Assembly: GCA_963764465.1 (NCBI GenBank)
Contig: CAVXSO010000001.1
Location: 1-64,000, forward strand
Origin: JAJXXT01 sp963764465
Lineage (GTDB): Bacteria; Pseudomonadota; Alphaproteobacteria; Acetobacterales; Acetobacteraceae
Direction: 5' to 3'
Length of the DNA stretch: 64,000 nt
Under the pieces are notes generated by a model. It had not been told where the DNA came from. It made no database searches and worked only from the letters and a program-made list of their open reading frames with translations. Every line of letters begins with the position of its first letter. Position 1 is the first letter of the stretch. Of the stretch, positions 34,539 through 43,154 are shown in pieces. Position numbers and translations under genes: made by a program.

Positions 34539-35368
34539 GCCCGGGCACCTGGGGGCGAGGCCGGCGTGGGCGCCAGCCGGTGGAGAATATCGGCGGTGAT
34601 GCCGGCGAAGTCGGCGCTGCCGCGGTCATGCGCGGCGAGGGCCGGACGCACGCTGTGGATGATGTGGCCAGGCCGCGCACCCATCACGAACACCACGTCG
34701 CCGAGATAGACCGCTTCCGCAACGTCATGCGTGACGAACAGCACCGTCATGCCGGCATCGGCAACGATCCGCCGCAACTCTTCCTGCAGCAGCACGCGGG
34801 TATGGGCATCGACGGCGGCGAAGGGCTCGTCCATCAGCAGCACGTCTGGCCGCAGCGCGAGCGCCCGCGCGATGCCCACGCGGCTCGCCATGCCGCCGGA
34901 GAGCTCGTGCGGATAGGCATGGCCGAACCCCTGCAGCCCCACCGTCTCCAGCATCGCCCGCGCCCGCTCGGCGGCGTGCGCACGGCTCATGCCTTGCGCC
35001 TCGCAGCCGAAGGCGATGTTGCCGAGCACTGTCTTCCACGGAAACAGCGCCGGGCGCTGGAACACGACCGCGACGCGCGCCTTGCCGTCGTGCCCTGCCC
35101 CGATCACGACACGCCCTTCATCGGCGCGCGCGAGCCCGGCCACGATGTCGAGCAGCGTGCTCTTGCCGCAGCCGGAAGGACCGACGAGGCAGGCGAAGCT
35201 GCCCCCGTCAACCCTGAGGTTGACGTCCTGCAACGCCCGCATCGCGCCGGTGCGGCCGTGATAGGTCAGGCCAACTCCCTCGACGCGGACCTCGGGCCCC
35301 GGGGCTGCTTGCCGGGCACGGGCGCCGCCCTGCCGCGCCGCTGGCTCCGTGGCGTCTTGCTGGACCAT
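34535..35368 (-). CDS. ABC transporter ATP-binding protein (SsuB/TauB-like)
   Basis: The 277-residue ATPase has Walker A GPSGCGKST, Q-loop FQRPALFPWKTVLGN, signature LSGGMASRVGIARAL (with MA in place of the usual QR/QQ) and Walker B VLLMDEPFAAVDAHTR. An N-terminal Ala/Arg-rich 30 residues precede the domain. Its first 103 bases overlap the 3' end of the GntR gene in another frame. The ATPase serves the two permeases and the binding protein downstream. Confidence 0.92.
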   Translation of the reverse strand: MVQQDATEPAARQGGARARQAAPGPEVRVEGVGLTYHGRTGAMRALQDVNLRVDGGSFACLVGPSGCGKSTLLDIVAGLARADEGRVVIGAGHDGKARVAVVFQRPALFPWKTVLGNIAFGCEAQGMSRAHAAERARAMLETVGLQGFGHAYPHELSGGMASRVGIARALALRPDVLLMDEPFAAVDAHTRVLLQEELRRIVADAGMTVLFVTHDVAEAVYLGDVVFVMGARPGHIIHSVRPALAAHDRGSADFAGITADILHRLAPTPASPPGARA

Positions 35369-36081
35369 GTTTCCTCTTGCTCATGCGCGCCGCCGGTCGC
35401 GGCGTTCTTTGCTTGCTGCCGCGCGAAGGCGGCGATCATCCGCACGTGGTTCGCCTCCACCAGGCGCCAGGCACAGGCAGCGGCTTCCTCGGCGTCACGC
35501 GCGCCCACGGCCTCGCGCAGCTTCGTGCCGTATTGCGCGGCGCTGCGCCGGTCCTGCGGCGTCTGGTGCGCCAGCAGCGCATAGGACCGGTAGGATTGCC
35601 GCGTCATGCGCGCGAAGATCGCCTGCAGCCGCGGATTGCCGCAGCGCTCGCGCACGTAGAGGCTGGAAGCCTGCGTCGCGGCGGTGAAGGCCTCCGGCGT
35701 CGTCCTGGGATCGGCGGCCAGTTCGTTCACGCGCAGGCTGAGCCTGGTGAAGCCCGTCATTTCCTCGCCCGAGGCGCGGCGCGTGAAAAGGCGGATGATG
35801 GTGGCGTAGAGGCCGGCGCGCAGCTCCAGCGTCGCGCGCAGGTCCTCGACCGACATGGTGCAGACGATCGTGCCGCGCCGCGGCCGGTGCTCGATCAGTT
35901 CCTCGCGCGCAAGCTGGCGGAACGCGTCGCGCACGGTGGCGCGCGAGACGCCGAAGCGCTGCGCGATCGCCTCCTCGGCGAGGCGCTCGCCGGGTTTCAG
36001 CAGGCCGGTTTCGATCTCCTCGCCGAGATGGCGGGCGACGAAGCTCGGCAGCGATTCCGGTAGGTCAGGCGGCGCGGGCAT
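35266..36081 (-). CDS. GntR-family (FadR/FCD-type) transcriptional regulator
   Basis: The 271-residue product has an N-terminal winged helix (LKPGERLAEEAIAQRFGVSRATVRDAFRQLAREELIEHRPRRG region, residues 30-72) and an all-helical FCD-like effector domain to about 215. About 45 basic, Arg/Pro-rich residues follow and lie in the overlap with the ATPase gene, so this tail may be dispensable. ATG 36081 is chosen over the far-upstream codon at 36414 because the helix-turn-helix starts normally after it. It is the first gene of the transporter/CoA-transferase operon and probably its local regulator. Confidence 0.9.
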   Translation of the reverse strand: MPAPPDLPESLPSFVARHLGEEIETGLLKPGERLAEEAIAQRFGVSRATVRDAFRQLAREELIEHRPRRGTIVCTMSVEDLRATLELRAGLYATIIRLFTRRASGEEMTGFTRLSLRVNELAADPRTTPEAFTAATQASSLYVRERCGNPRLQAIFARMTRQSYRSYALLAHQTPQDRRSAAQYGTKLREAVGARDAEEAAACAWRLVEANHVRMIAAFARQQAKNAATGGAHEQEETWSSKTPRSQRRGRAAPVPGKQPRGPRSASRELA

Positions 36082-36104
36082 GGCGGCATCCTGGCATGGT
36101 TCGG

Positions 36105-36117
36105 GTCGACTGTCGAC
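36105..36117. promoter_or_regulatory. Palindrome upstream of gntR, candidate operator
   Basis: GTCGAC-T-GTCGAC (36105-36117) is a perfect 6-1-6 inverted repeat that also contains TGTCGACA. It lies 24 bases before the GntR start, a position fitting autoregulation. Confidence 0.45.
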
Positions 36118-36133
36118 AATCGCCAGCACGCGA

Positions 36134-36379
36134 TCACGCGTCCGGGTTTTCCGCGCGCGCGCCGCCCGGGAGTTCCCCTTCCGCTTGCGCTGCGTCCGGA
36201 CGTCCATCGTCCAGGCGAGCGCCATCCAGCAGCCGACGGCGTTCAGCCTCCAGCGCCTCGCGCTTGTGGCGCATGGCCTTCGTTTCGCCAAAGTGCGCGC
36301 GGTTCTCCGCGGCCTTCCGCTCCTTTTCGCGCTTCGCCCGCTGCTTGCGCGCATCCCCGAGGTTGACGATCTCTGCCAT
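36134..36379 (-). CDS. DUF4169 family small basic protein
   Basis: This is an 81-residue protein of the short alphaproteobacterial DUF4169 family. Its start MAEIVNLGDARKQRAKREKE and the following ENRAHFGETKAMRHKREALEAERRR match the family pattern of a Lys/Arg/Glu-rich helix. No function is known. It stands 52 bases upstream of gntR in the same direction and is divergent from the LysR gene. The much larger open frame around it (to 38611) is an antisense shadow. Confidence 0.8.
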   Translation of the reverse strand: MAEIVNLGDARKQRAKREKERKAAENRAHFGETKAMRHKREALEAERRRLLDGARLDDGRPDAAQAEGELPGGARAENPDA

Positions 36380-36470
36380 GAAGCGAAGCTGCGCCGGGCA
36401 GGCCATGCGGGCAAGGGGACGACATGCCGATGACGGCGGCAAGCATGCGCGCGGCGCGCCGGGCCTCCAC

Positions 36471-37400
36471 GTGACGGAACGCCCGCGCATCACGCTCGAC
36501 CAGCTGCGCGTCTTCGTCGCGGTGGCGGAGCGCCAGCACGTCACCCGTGCCGCTGAGGCGCTCAACCTCGCGCAATCGGCCGCGAGTGCCGCGATCGCCG
36601 CACTCGAGGCGCGCCACCAAGTGCGCCTGTTCCGCCGCGCCGGCCGTGGCATCGCGCTCACGGAGGCGGGCGAGGCCTTCCTGCCGGAGGCACGCGCTGT
36701 CTTGGCCCGCGCCGAGGCGGCGGAGGCGGTGCTCGACGACATCGTGGGCCTGCGCCGCGGGCGCCTCGCGCTGCATGCGAGCCAGACCATCGCGGCGTAC
36801 TGGCTGCCGCGACATCTCGCCGCGTTCCGCGCGACGTATCCCGGCGTCGCACTACGCCTTGCGATCGGCAACACGGAACAGACCGCGGCGGCCGTGCGCG
36901 CCGGCCTGGTGGAGCTCGGCCTCGTCGAGGGCGCCGTGTCCGACCCGCTGCTCGATGCCGTGCCGCTCGCCCGCGACCAACTGCTGCTGGTCGTCCCGCC
37001 CGGCCATCGGCTCGCTGCCGCGCGCGAGGTCACTGCGCGCGATCTGCGCGCCTGCGCCTGGGTGCTGCGTGAGCCTGGCTCCGGCACCCGTTCCGCGTTC
37101 GAGGCGGCACTGCATCGTTTTGGAGTCGTTCCGTCCGCGCTTTCCGTGGTGCAGGAGCTACCCAGCAACGAGAGCGTGCGCGCCGCGGTGGAGGCGGGGA
37201 TGGGGGTCGCGGTTCTCTCCGCCTCGGTCGTCGCCCCCTCGCTGGAGGCAGGGCTGCTGGCGCGCGCCGCGCTGGACCTGCCCGCGCGGCAGTTCCAGGC
37301 GCTGCGCCTGCGTGACCGGCGCCCCAGCCACGCGGCCGAGGCGCTGCTCGCGCTGATGATGCCTACCCGATTGAAAGCACGTGGATCAGCATCAGGCTGA
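36471..37400 (+). CDS. LysR-family transcriptional regulator
   Basis: The 309-residue product has an N-terminal helix-turn-helix (TLDQLRVFVAVAERQHVTRAAEALNLAQSAASAAIAALE, residues 6-44, quoted by ends) and a periplasmic-binding-like effector domain from about 90. GTG 36471 is the start giving normal spacing to the helix-turn-helix; upstream in-frame codons would add 125 unrelated residues. Its 3' end overlaps the 3' end of a YeiH-type exporter gene by 38 bases. A YeiE-like role in sulfite or sulfur response is suggested by this neighbour but not proven. Confidence 0.9.
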   Translation: MTERPRITLDQLRVFVAVAERQHVTRAAEALNLAQSAASAAIAALEARHQVRLFRRAGRGIALTEAGEAFLPEARAVLARAEAAEAVLDDIVGLRRGRLALHASQTIAAYWLPRHLAAFRATYPGVALRLAIGNTEQTAAAVRAGLVELGLVEGAVSDPLLDAVPLARDQLLLVVPPGHRLAAAREVTARDLRACAWVLREPGSGTRSAFEAALHRFGVVPSALSVVQELPSNESVRAAVEAGMGVAVLSASVVAPSLEAGLLARAALDLPARQFQALRLRDRRPSHAAEALLALMMPTRLKARGSASG

Positions 37401-38424
37401 TGCCGCCCAGCAGCAGCAGGGAGCCGACCACGGCCGCCGTCACCCGCGGCCCCGCGGCGGCCACGCGCCTGATGTCGGTCTCCGCGCCCAATGCGGCCAT
37501 CGAAACGACCGTGAGCGTGGTCGAGAGCCAGGCTGCCGGCGCCAGCACCGCATGCGGCACCAGCCCCGCCGTCCGCAGCGCTGCCAGGCCCAGAAAGCCG
37601 AGGATGAACCATGGCACGAGCCGATGCACCGCGATCCGCCCAGGTGCCGGCCGGTCGCCGGCGGTGAGGCGCGGCGCCGGCTCGTCCGTCTCCTCGCGCA
37701 GTCGGGCGGTGAGCGTGGACAGCGCCAGCACCACGGGGCCGAGCATCATCACCCGCACCAGCTTCACCAGCGTGCCGAGCTGCAGCGCGACGGCCCCCAC
37801 CGGCGCCGTCGCCGCCAGCACCTGCGGCACCGCGTAGATCGTGAGCCCCGCCAGTACCCCGTATTGCGGCAGCGAGAGGTGCAGTGGTGCGAGCAGCAGC
37901 GGCAGTCCGAGCACCACGCCCACGCCCATCACCGCGGTGAATCCAATCGAGGCCGAAATGTCGTCGCCATCGGCGCCGATCACCGGTGCCACCGCCGCGA
38001 TCGCGGAATTGCCGCAGATCGAGTTGCCGCACGCGACCAGCAGCGCCATGCGCGCGGGCAATCCGAGCAGCCGCCCAAGCCCGTAGCTCGCGGCAATCGC
38101 CAGCGCCACCGTCGCGGCGATCCCCAGCAGCAGCGGCACCCCGATCGCGGTGATGCTTGCGGCACTGACGGAGGCGCCCAGCAGCAGCACCGCGACCTCG
38201 AGCAGGAATTTGGCGCTGGTCCTGATCCCCGGCAGGAAGCGCGGCCCCGGCGCCCAGAACGCGCGCAGCGCGGCCCCGATCAGGATCGCGAGCACCAGCG
38301 CCTCCAGCGGCGCGCGGCCGAAGGCATGCTCCTCGGCGCGTTGCAGGACATAGCCGGCGAGCGAAATCGCAGCGCAAAGCGCGATCCCCGGAAGGGCGGA
38401 CATGAAGCGGCGGGCGCTGGGCAT
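37363..38424 (-). CDS. YeiH-family putative sulfate/sulfite exporter
   Basis: This 353-residue inner-membrane protein has about ten hydrophobic segments (Cons_hypoth698/YeiH family). The typical sequence is ACGNSICGNSAIAAVAPVIGAD in the middle and GIRTSAKFLLEVAVLLLGAS earlier. ATG 38424 has CGGAG upstream; an in-frame extension to 38628 is rejected as non-membrane low-complexity sequence. Family members are annotated as exporters of sulfate or sulfite-like anions on limited evidence. Confidence 0.87.
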   Translation of the reverse strand: MPSARRFMSALPGIALCAAISLAGYVLQRAEEHAFGRAPLEALVLAILIGAALRAFWAPGPRFLPGIRTSAKFLLEVAVLLLGASVSAASITAIGVPLLLGIAATVALAIAASYGLGRLLGLPARMALLVACGNSICGNSAIAAVAPVIGADGDDISASIGFTAVMGVGVVLGLPLLLAPLHLSLPQYGVLAGLTIYAVPQVLAATAPVGAVALQLGTLVKLVRVMMLGPVVLALSTLTARLREETDEPAPRLTAGDRPAPGRIAVHRLVPWFILGFLGLAALRTAGLVPHAVLAPAAWLSTTLTVVSMAALGAETDIRRVAAAGPRVTAAVVGSLLLLGGISLMLIHVLSIG

Positions 38425-38592
38425 GGCGGAACTCCGTTTGGCGCCCACCATGTCGCCGGTCGCGCGCTGGCACTCCAACGCAAAGCCACGCTGAAACCAA
38501 TCGGGTTTCGCGATCGGTCGGGCTGGCGCCGGCCACCGAACGGCGCGATGCTCCCGCAACTCGACACGCAACGCAGCCACGGAAACGCCGCC

Positions 38593-40170
38593 ATGAATTA
38601 CAAACCGCCACGCCACGTCACCCAGCACTGGTCACTCGCCAAGCCGGCCGCCACCGGCAAGCGCGGCATCGCTGTCTCGCAGTCGAAGGACGCGGCGGAG
38701 GCCGGCCGCGCTATCCTCGATGCCGGCGGCAACGCGATCGACGCCGCCGTCGGCATGGCGCTGGCCCTGGCCACGGCGGAGCCGTGGAACTCCGGTCTTG
38801 GTGGCATCGGCTTCGCCCTTGTGCATCGTGCCGGCGAGCGGGCGGCTGAGGTGGTGGATTTCGGACCTGTGGCCCCCGCCGGCCTCTCGCCCGCTGCCTT
38901 CCGCCTTACCGGCAAGATGACCGCGGACCTCTTCGCGTGGCCGGAAGTGGAGGGCGACGCCAACATCCACGGCCCGCTCTCCTTCGCCATCCCCTCCGCG
39001 CCGGCGGGTTACGAGTTGATGCACCGGCGCTGGGGCAAGCTGCCGCTGGCTGATGTCGCGTCGCCGGCCGTGGCGCTGGCCGAGCGCGGTCTGCCCAAGG
39101 ACTGGTTCACGACGGTCAAGATCGCGCTCAGCGCCAGCGTGCTGCAGCGCTATGCCGAGAGCGCCCGTATCTACTTGCCAGGCGGCCTGCCGCCGATCCC
39201 GCCCTATCAGGGCACGCCCGGCTTCCTGCGGCAGGGCCGGCTGCCGGAGACGCTGTCCCAGCTTTGCCGCGCCGGCCTGCGCGATTTCTACGAGGGTGAG
39301 GTCGCCTCGGCCCTTGTCGCGGACATCAGGGCGATGGGTGGCGTCATCACCGCCGATGACCTGAAGAACTGCGAGGCCCGCATCGTCCCCGCGACTCCGG
39401 TCGCCTGGCGCAATGGCCGCACCGTGCAGGTCGCGACCGGGCTGACCGCCGGCCCCACGCTGGCGCACGTGCTGGAACTGATGCGCGGGGCGCCCTGGGG
39501 CAAGGCGCCGGATGCGGCCTGGTACGCGGCGCTGGCGACGGCGATGAAGACCGCCTACGAGGCTCGCCTTGCCGGTATGGGCGAGACCGAGCCGAAGGCC
39601 GCGGAAAGCTGCACGACGCATCTCACAGTGCGCGACGCGGAGGGCACGATGGTGGCGATGACCACCACGCTGCTCTCCTCCATGGGCAGCCGCGTGGTGC
39701 TGCCGGGCACCGGCGTGCTGATGAACAACGGCGTGATGTGGTTCGACCCGCGACCCGGCCAGCCGAACTCCCTCGCGCCCGGCAAGCGACCGCTGACCAA
39801 CATGTGCCCGATCGTGGTCGCGGAGGACGGCAAACCCGTGCTGGCCGCCGGTGCCTCGGGCGGCCGGCGGATCCTGGCATCGGTCGCCCAGGTGCTGGCC
39901 TTCGTCGCCGATTTCGGCATGACGCCGGAACAGGCCGCCCATACCCCGCGCATCGACGTCTCCGGCACGGACATGGTGACGGCCGACCGGCGGCTCGCGC
40001 CGGATGTGCTGGCGGCGCTGGAGGCGCTGGGCCCGGTGGAGGTGGTGGAACCGGCCGTCGCCCCGGTCAATTTCGCCAATCCCAATGTCATCTCCCGCCT
40101 GCCGGATGGCGCCTGGATGGGCATCAGTGATGCATGGTCGCCCTGGTCGGCGGCGCTGGCGCAATCCTGA
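38593..40170 (+). CDS. Gamma-glutamyltransferase family protein
   Basis: This 525-residue Ntn-hydrolase homologue matches the family in AVSQSKDAAEAGRAILDAGGNAIDAAVGMALAL (residues 27-60, in part), SGLGGIGFALVH, and the autoprocessing site ESCTTHLTVRDAEGTMVAM, in which the second threonine of TTH would be the nucleophile. LLSSMGSRVVLPGTGVLMNNG follows. No signal peptide is visible, so it may be cytoplasmic, unlike secreted glutathione hydrolases. Substrate could be glutathione or another gamma-glutamyl or acyl compound. A strong hairpin follows the stop. Confidence 0.88.
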   Translation: MNYKPPRHVTQHWSLAKPAATGKRGIAVSQSKDAAEAGRAILDAGGNAIDAAVGMALALATAEPWNSGLGGIGFALVHRAGERAAEVVDFGPVAPAGLSPAAFRLTGKMTADLFAWPEVEGDANIHGPLSFAIPSAPAGYELMHRRWGKLPLADVASPAVALAERGLPKDWFTTVKIALSASVLQRYAESARIYLPGGLPPIPPYQGTPGFLRQGRLPETLSQLCRAGLRDFYEGEVASALVADIRAMGGVITADDLKNCEARIVPATPVAWRNGRTVQVATGLTAGPTLAHVLELMRGAPWGKAPDAAWYAALATAMKTAYEARLAGMGETEPKAAESCTTHLTVRDAEGTMVAMTTTLLSSMGSRVVLPGTGVLMNNGVMWFDPRPGQPNSLAPGKRPLTNMCPIVVAEDGKPVLAAGASGGRRILASVAQVLAFVADFGMTPEQAAHTPRIDVSGTDMVTADRRLAPDVLAALEALGPVEVVEPAVAPVNFANPNVISRLPDGAWMGISDAWSPWSAALAQS

Positions 40171-40191
40171 CCCGGTGCGGACTTGACCGCG

Positions 40192-40221
40192 GTGGGGGCG
40201 GGGCCTAGACCCCGCCCCACT
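40192..40221 (+). terminator. GC-rich hairpin between ggt-like gene and rpsD
   Basis: GTGGGGGCGGGG (40192-40203) pairs with CCCCGCCCCAC (40211-40221) across a CCTAGA-type loop with one bulged G. No T tract follows, so termination may be Rho-assisted, or the hairpin may belong to the rpsD leader. Confidence 0.5.
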
Positions 40222-40336
40222 GCCGGGAACGCGGACGCGGGAAACCGTGCCCCGCCCTCATGCGCGCTGTGTGCGGGCCTACCGGTGCAACAAGCGGCGT
40301 CCCCCAGGGATGCCCGGAACACGAAGGATCCCGCGC

Positions 40337-40954
40337 ATGACCAAGCGCGTCGAAAGCAAATTCAAGATCAACCGCCGCCTCGGCGTGAATCTCTGGGGCC
40401 GCGCCAAGTCCCCGCTCTCCAAGCGCGACTACGGTCCCGGCCAGCATGGCCAGCGCCGCAAGAACAAGCCCACGGACTTCGGCGTGCAGCTGATGGCCAA
40501 GCAGAAGCTCAAGGGCTACTACGGCAACATCGGCGAGAAGCAGTTCCGCAAGTATTACCAGGAGGCCGTGCGCCGTAAGGGCGACACCTCCGAGAACCTG
40601 ATCGAGTTGCTGGAGCGCCGGCTGGACGCGGTGGTCTATCGCATGAAGTTCGCGATGACGCCGTTTGCCTCGCGCCAGTTCGTCAGCCACGGTCACATTC
40701 TGATCAACGGCAAGCGCGTCAACATCCCCTCCTACCTCGTGCGCGACAACGACGTCGTCGAGGTGAAGGAGTCGAGCAAGCAGCTCGCGATCGTGCTTGA
40801 TGCCGCGCAGGCCGGCGAGCGCGACGTGCCGGAGTATCTCGAGGTCGATCACCGCGCGATGAAGGGCCGTTTCGCCCGCGCACCGAAGCTCTCGGACGTG
40901 CCGTACCCGGTGCAGATGGAGCCGAACCTGGTCGTCGAGTTCTACTCGCGGTAA
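40337..40954 (+). CDS. rpsD: 30S ribosomal protein S4
   Basis: S4 is a primary 16S rRNA binder and assembly initiator. The 205-residue product is typical: MTKRVESKFKINRRLGVNLW, YGPGQHGQRR, and the S4 RNA-binding domain SRQFVSHGHILINGKRVNIPSY. It is monocistronic here, as in many alphaproteobacteria, away from the main ribosomal cluster. An asparaginase gene begins seven bases after its stop. Confidence 0.97.
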   Translation: MTKRVESKFKINRRLGVNLWGRAKSPLSKRDYGPGQHGQRRKNKPTDFGVQLMAKQKLKGYYGNIGEKQFRKYYQEAVRRKGDTSENLIELLERRLDAVVYRMKFAMTPFASRQFVSHGHILINGKRVNIPSYLVRDNDVVEVKESSKQLAIVLDAAQAGERDVPEYLEVDHRAMKGRFARAPKLSDVPYPVQMEPNLVVEFYSR

Positions 40955-40961
40955 CGGCATC

Positions 40962-41936
40962 ATGATCGTTGAGGTCACGCGGGGCCCCGCGGTCGAAAGC
41001 CGCCATGCCATCGATGCCGCGGTGGTGGACGCGGACGGGGCTCTCGTGTGGTCCTCGGGCGATCCGGACGCGGCCGTCTTCCCGCGATCGGCCGTGAAGT
41101 CGATGCTCGCCCTGCCGATGGTGGAATCCGGGGTGCCGGACCGGCTCGGGCTCACCGAGGCCGAGATTGCGCTCGCCTGCTCCTCCCACGCGGGCGAGGT
41201 GGTGCATACCACCGCCGCCGCGTCCATGCTCGCCAAGGCCGGGCGGGATTTCAGCTGCCTTGCCTGCGGCACGCACTGGCCCTCCAACGAGGATGCCGCG
41301 CGCGCGCTTGCCGCCGCCGGCCAGAAGCCGAATGCGCTGCACAACAACTGCTCCGGTAAGCATGCGGGCTTCATCTGCCTCGCCTGCGACCGCGGGCTGG
41401 ACCCGGCAGGCTACGAGACGCCGGACCACCCGGCGATGCGCGAGATTACCGCGGCGCTGGCCGCGATGACCGGCGCCGTGCTTGACGAGCGCAACCGCGC
41501 CATCGACGGCTGCTCGATCCCGACCTTCGCTATTCCGCTGCGTGCCCAGGCGCTCGGCTTTGCCCGCGTCGGCACGGGCGCCGGCCAGGCACCGGCGCGT
41601 GCCGCGGCGCTGGCGCGCATCCGCGCCGCGGTTGCCGCCAACCCGCTGATGGTCGGCGGCACCGGCAAGTTCGACACCGATGTGATGACGGCGATGGGCA
41701 CGCGCATCTTCAGCAAGGGCGGGGCCGAGGGCGTGCACGCCATGGCGCTGCCGGAGAAGGGGCTCGGTATCGTCGTCAAGGCGCGTGACGGCGCCGGCCG
41801 TGCCGGCAATGTCGCCGCCTCCACGCTCGCCGCTCGCTTCCTTGGAGACGCGCAGGACAAGCTCGCGCCGTTCACGCATCCGGTGCTGCGCAACTGGCGC
41901 GGCATCGAGGTCGGCCAGATGCGGGTGGCGTCCTAA
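40962..41936 (+). CDS. L-asparaginase, Rhizobium-type (type II asparaginase family)
   Basis: This hydrolyses asparagine to aspartate and ammonia. The 324-residue product belongs to the family of Rhizobium etli inducible asparaginase, unrelated to the Escherichia coli fold. Signatures are RSAVKSMLALPMVESG, CSSHAGEVVHT with the conserved serine-lysine pair, LHNNCSGKHAGFICLA, IDGCSIPTFAIPL and NPLMVGGTGKFDTDVM. It lies seven bases after rpsD and converges with an acyl-CoA dehydrogenase gene, whose last four bases overlap its stop. Confidence 0.92.
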   Translation: MIVEVTRGPAVESRHAIDAAVVDADGALVWSSGDPDAAVFPRSAVKSMLALPMVESGVPDRLGLTEAEIALACSSHAGEVVHTTAAASMLAKAGRDFSCLACGTHWPSNEDAARALAAAGQKPNALHNNCSGKHAGFICLACDRGLDPAGYETPDHPAMREITAALAAMTGAVLDERNRAIDGCSIPTFAIPLRAQALGFARVGTGAGQAPARAAALARIRAAVAANPLMVGGTGKFDTDVMTAMGTRIFSKGGAEGVHAMALPEKGLGIVVKARDGAGRAGNVAASTLAARFLGDAQDKLAPFTHPVLRNWRGIEVGQMRVAS

Positions 41937-43066
41937 CGGCGCAACGCCGCCGCGATCAGCCTCGTCTGCATCTCGGTCGTTCCGTCGACGTAATTGGCGA
42001 TCCGCCCGAGCGCGATGTGCCTCCCGATAGGCACGTCCTCGCGCAGCCCAGCCGCCCCCATCGTCTGCATGCACGCCGCGAGGCCAGCGACGATGTGCTC
42101 ACCCGCGAATTTCTTGGCGATCGCCGCCGGCAATGCCGCATCGCCGCCAGCATCGATCACCTCCGCCGCGTCGCGCGTCAGCGCTCGCATCGCCGCCAGC
42201 GTCGTTGCGACTCCCGCGAGTTTTTCCGCAACCGTCGGCTGATCGAGCAGCGCGGCACCGAACGCATGTCGCTCGCGCCCGTGCGCCACCGCGGCCGCGA
42301 GAGCTGACTCCAACATGCCGCAGCACATCCCGGCGACATAGGTGCGCGCGCCGTTGATTCCCGCCATCGCCGCGCGAAACGCCCGGCCTGGCGGCTGCAG
42401 CATGTCCGCCTCCTCGGCGACGTAGCCATCGAGCACGAACCCCGCGGCGCCGATCGCATTCCCGCCCATCAGCGCAGGCGGTGCCGTGCGCGCGAAGCCT
42501 GGACGCTGGCCATCCACCAGGAAACACGCAATGCCCCGCGTGCCGCTGCCCGGTTCCGACTGCGCGTAGGTGAGGAACACATCGCCATGCGCCGCGTTGG
42601 TGATCCACGCCTTCTCGCCATCGAGGACCCAGCCGCCTGGCACGCGCCGCGCCGTCATTGCCATCGCGCCGACATCGCTGCCCGCGCCAGGCTCCGTGAT
42701 CGCCGTGCCGCCGAGCCGTGTGCCGCTCAGCAGGTCCGCGAGGTAGCGTGCCCGGTGCGTTTCGTTTCCCCAGGTGGCGATCCGCGTCGCGCAATTGGCC
42801 TGGTTCACCAGGCAGAACGCGAAGCCCATGCAGGCGCCGGACAGCGCCTCCGCGACCCGCAGCTTGGCCGAGAATCGCAAGCCCAGCCCGCCGTGTGCCG
42901 CCGGCACCTCGATCGCGGTGAAGCCGAGGCCTGCCGCGTCGCGCAGCGCATCGAGCGGCTGGACCCGCTCCCGCTCCCACACCGGCGCGTTCGGCAGCAC
43001 CGCGCGCGCGGCGAATCCCCTTGCTGCCGCAACCAGCGTTTCCTCATCCGTCCGCGTTTCGCCCAT
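41933..43066 (-). CDS. Acyl-CoA dehydrogenase
   Basis: The 377-residue flavoenzyme has the three ACAD domains: an N-terminal helical part (TLVAAARGFAAR), a middle beta domain with TAITEPGAGSDVGAM and WVLDGEKAWITNAAHGDVF, and a C-terminal helical domain ending GRIANYVDGTTEMQTRLIAAALRR. The catalytic base position near the C terminus reads DGTTEMQ. ATG 43066 is chosen by family start; the extension to 43312 is an antiframe of the divergent gene. It oxidises acyl-CoA thioesters; chain-length preference is not readable. Confidence 0.92.
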   Translation of the reverse strand: MGETRTDEETLVAAARGFAARAVLPNAPVWERERVQPLDALRDAAGLGFTAIEVPAAHGGLGLRFSAKLRVAEALSGACMGFAFCLVNQANCATRIATWGNETHRARYLADLLSGTRLGGTAITEPGAGSDVGAMAMTARRVPGGWVLDGEKAWITNAAHGDVFLTYAQSEPGSGTRGIACFLVDGQRPGFARTAPPALMGGNAIGAAGFVLDGYVAEEADMLQPPGRAFRAAMAGINGARTYVAGMCCGMLESALAAAVAHGRERHAFGAALLDQPTVAEKLAGVATTLAAMRALTRDAAEVIDAGGDAALPAAIAKKFAGEHIVAGLAACMQTMGAAGLREDVPIGRHIALGRIANYVDGTTEMQTRLIAAALRR

Positions 43067-43154
43067 CCCCGCCTTGCGCCTCGCCGTCCCCGGAGTATCG
43101 TGCGCCGGACCGCCACGCCGCAACCGGCCGCGGGACACCATAGGGGGACCTGAA

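Noticed and set aside
36134..38611. 825-codon open frame on the minus strand
   Set aside because: It runs antisense to the LysR gene and out of frame with YeiH; only its last 81 codons (DUF4169, 36134-36379) look real.
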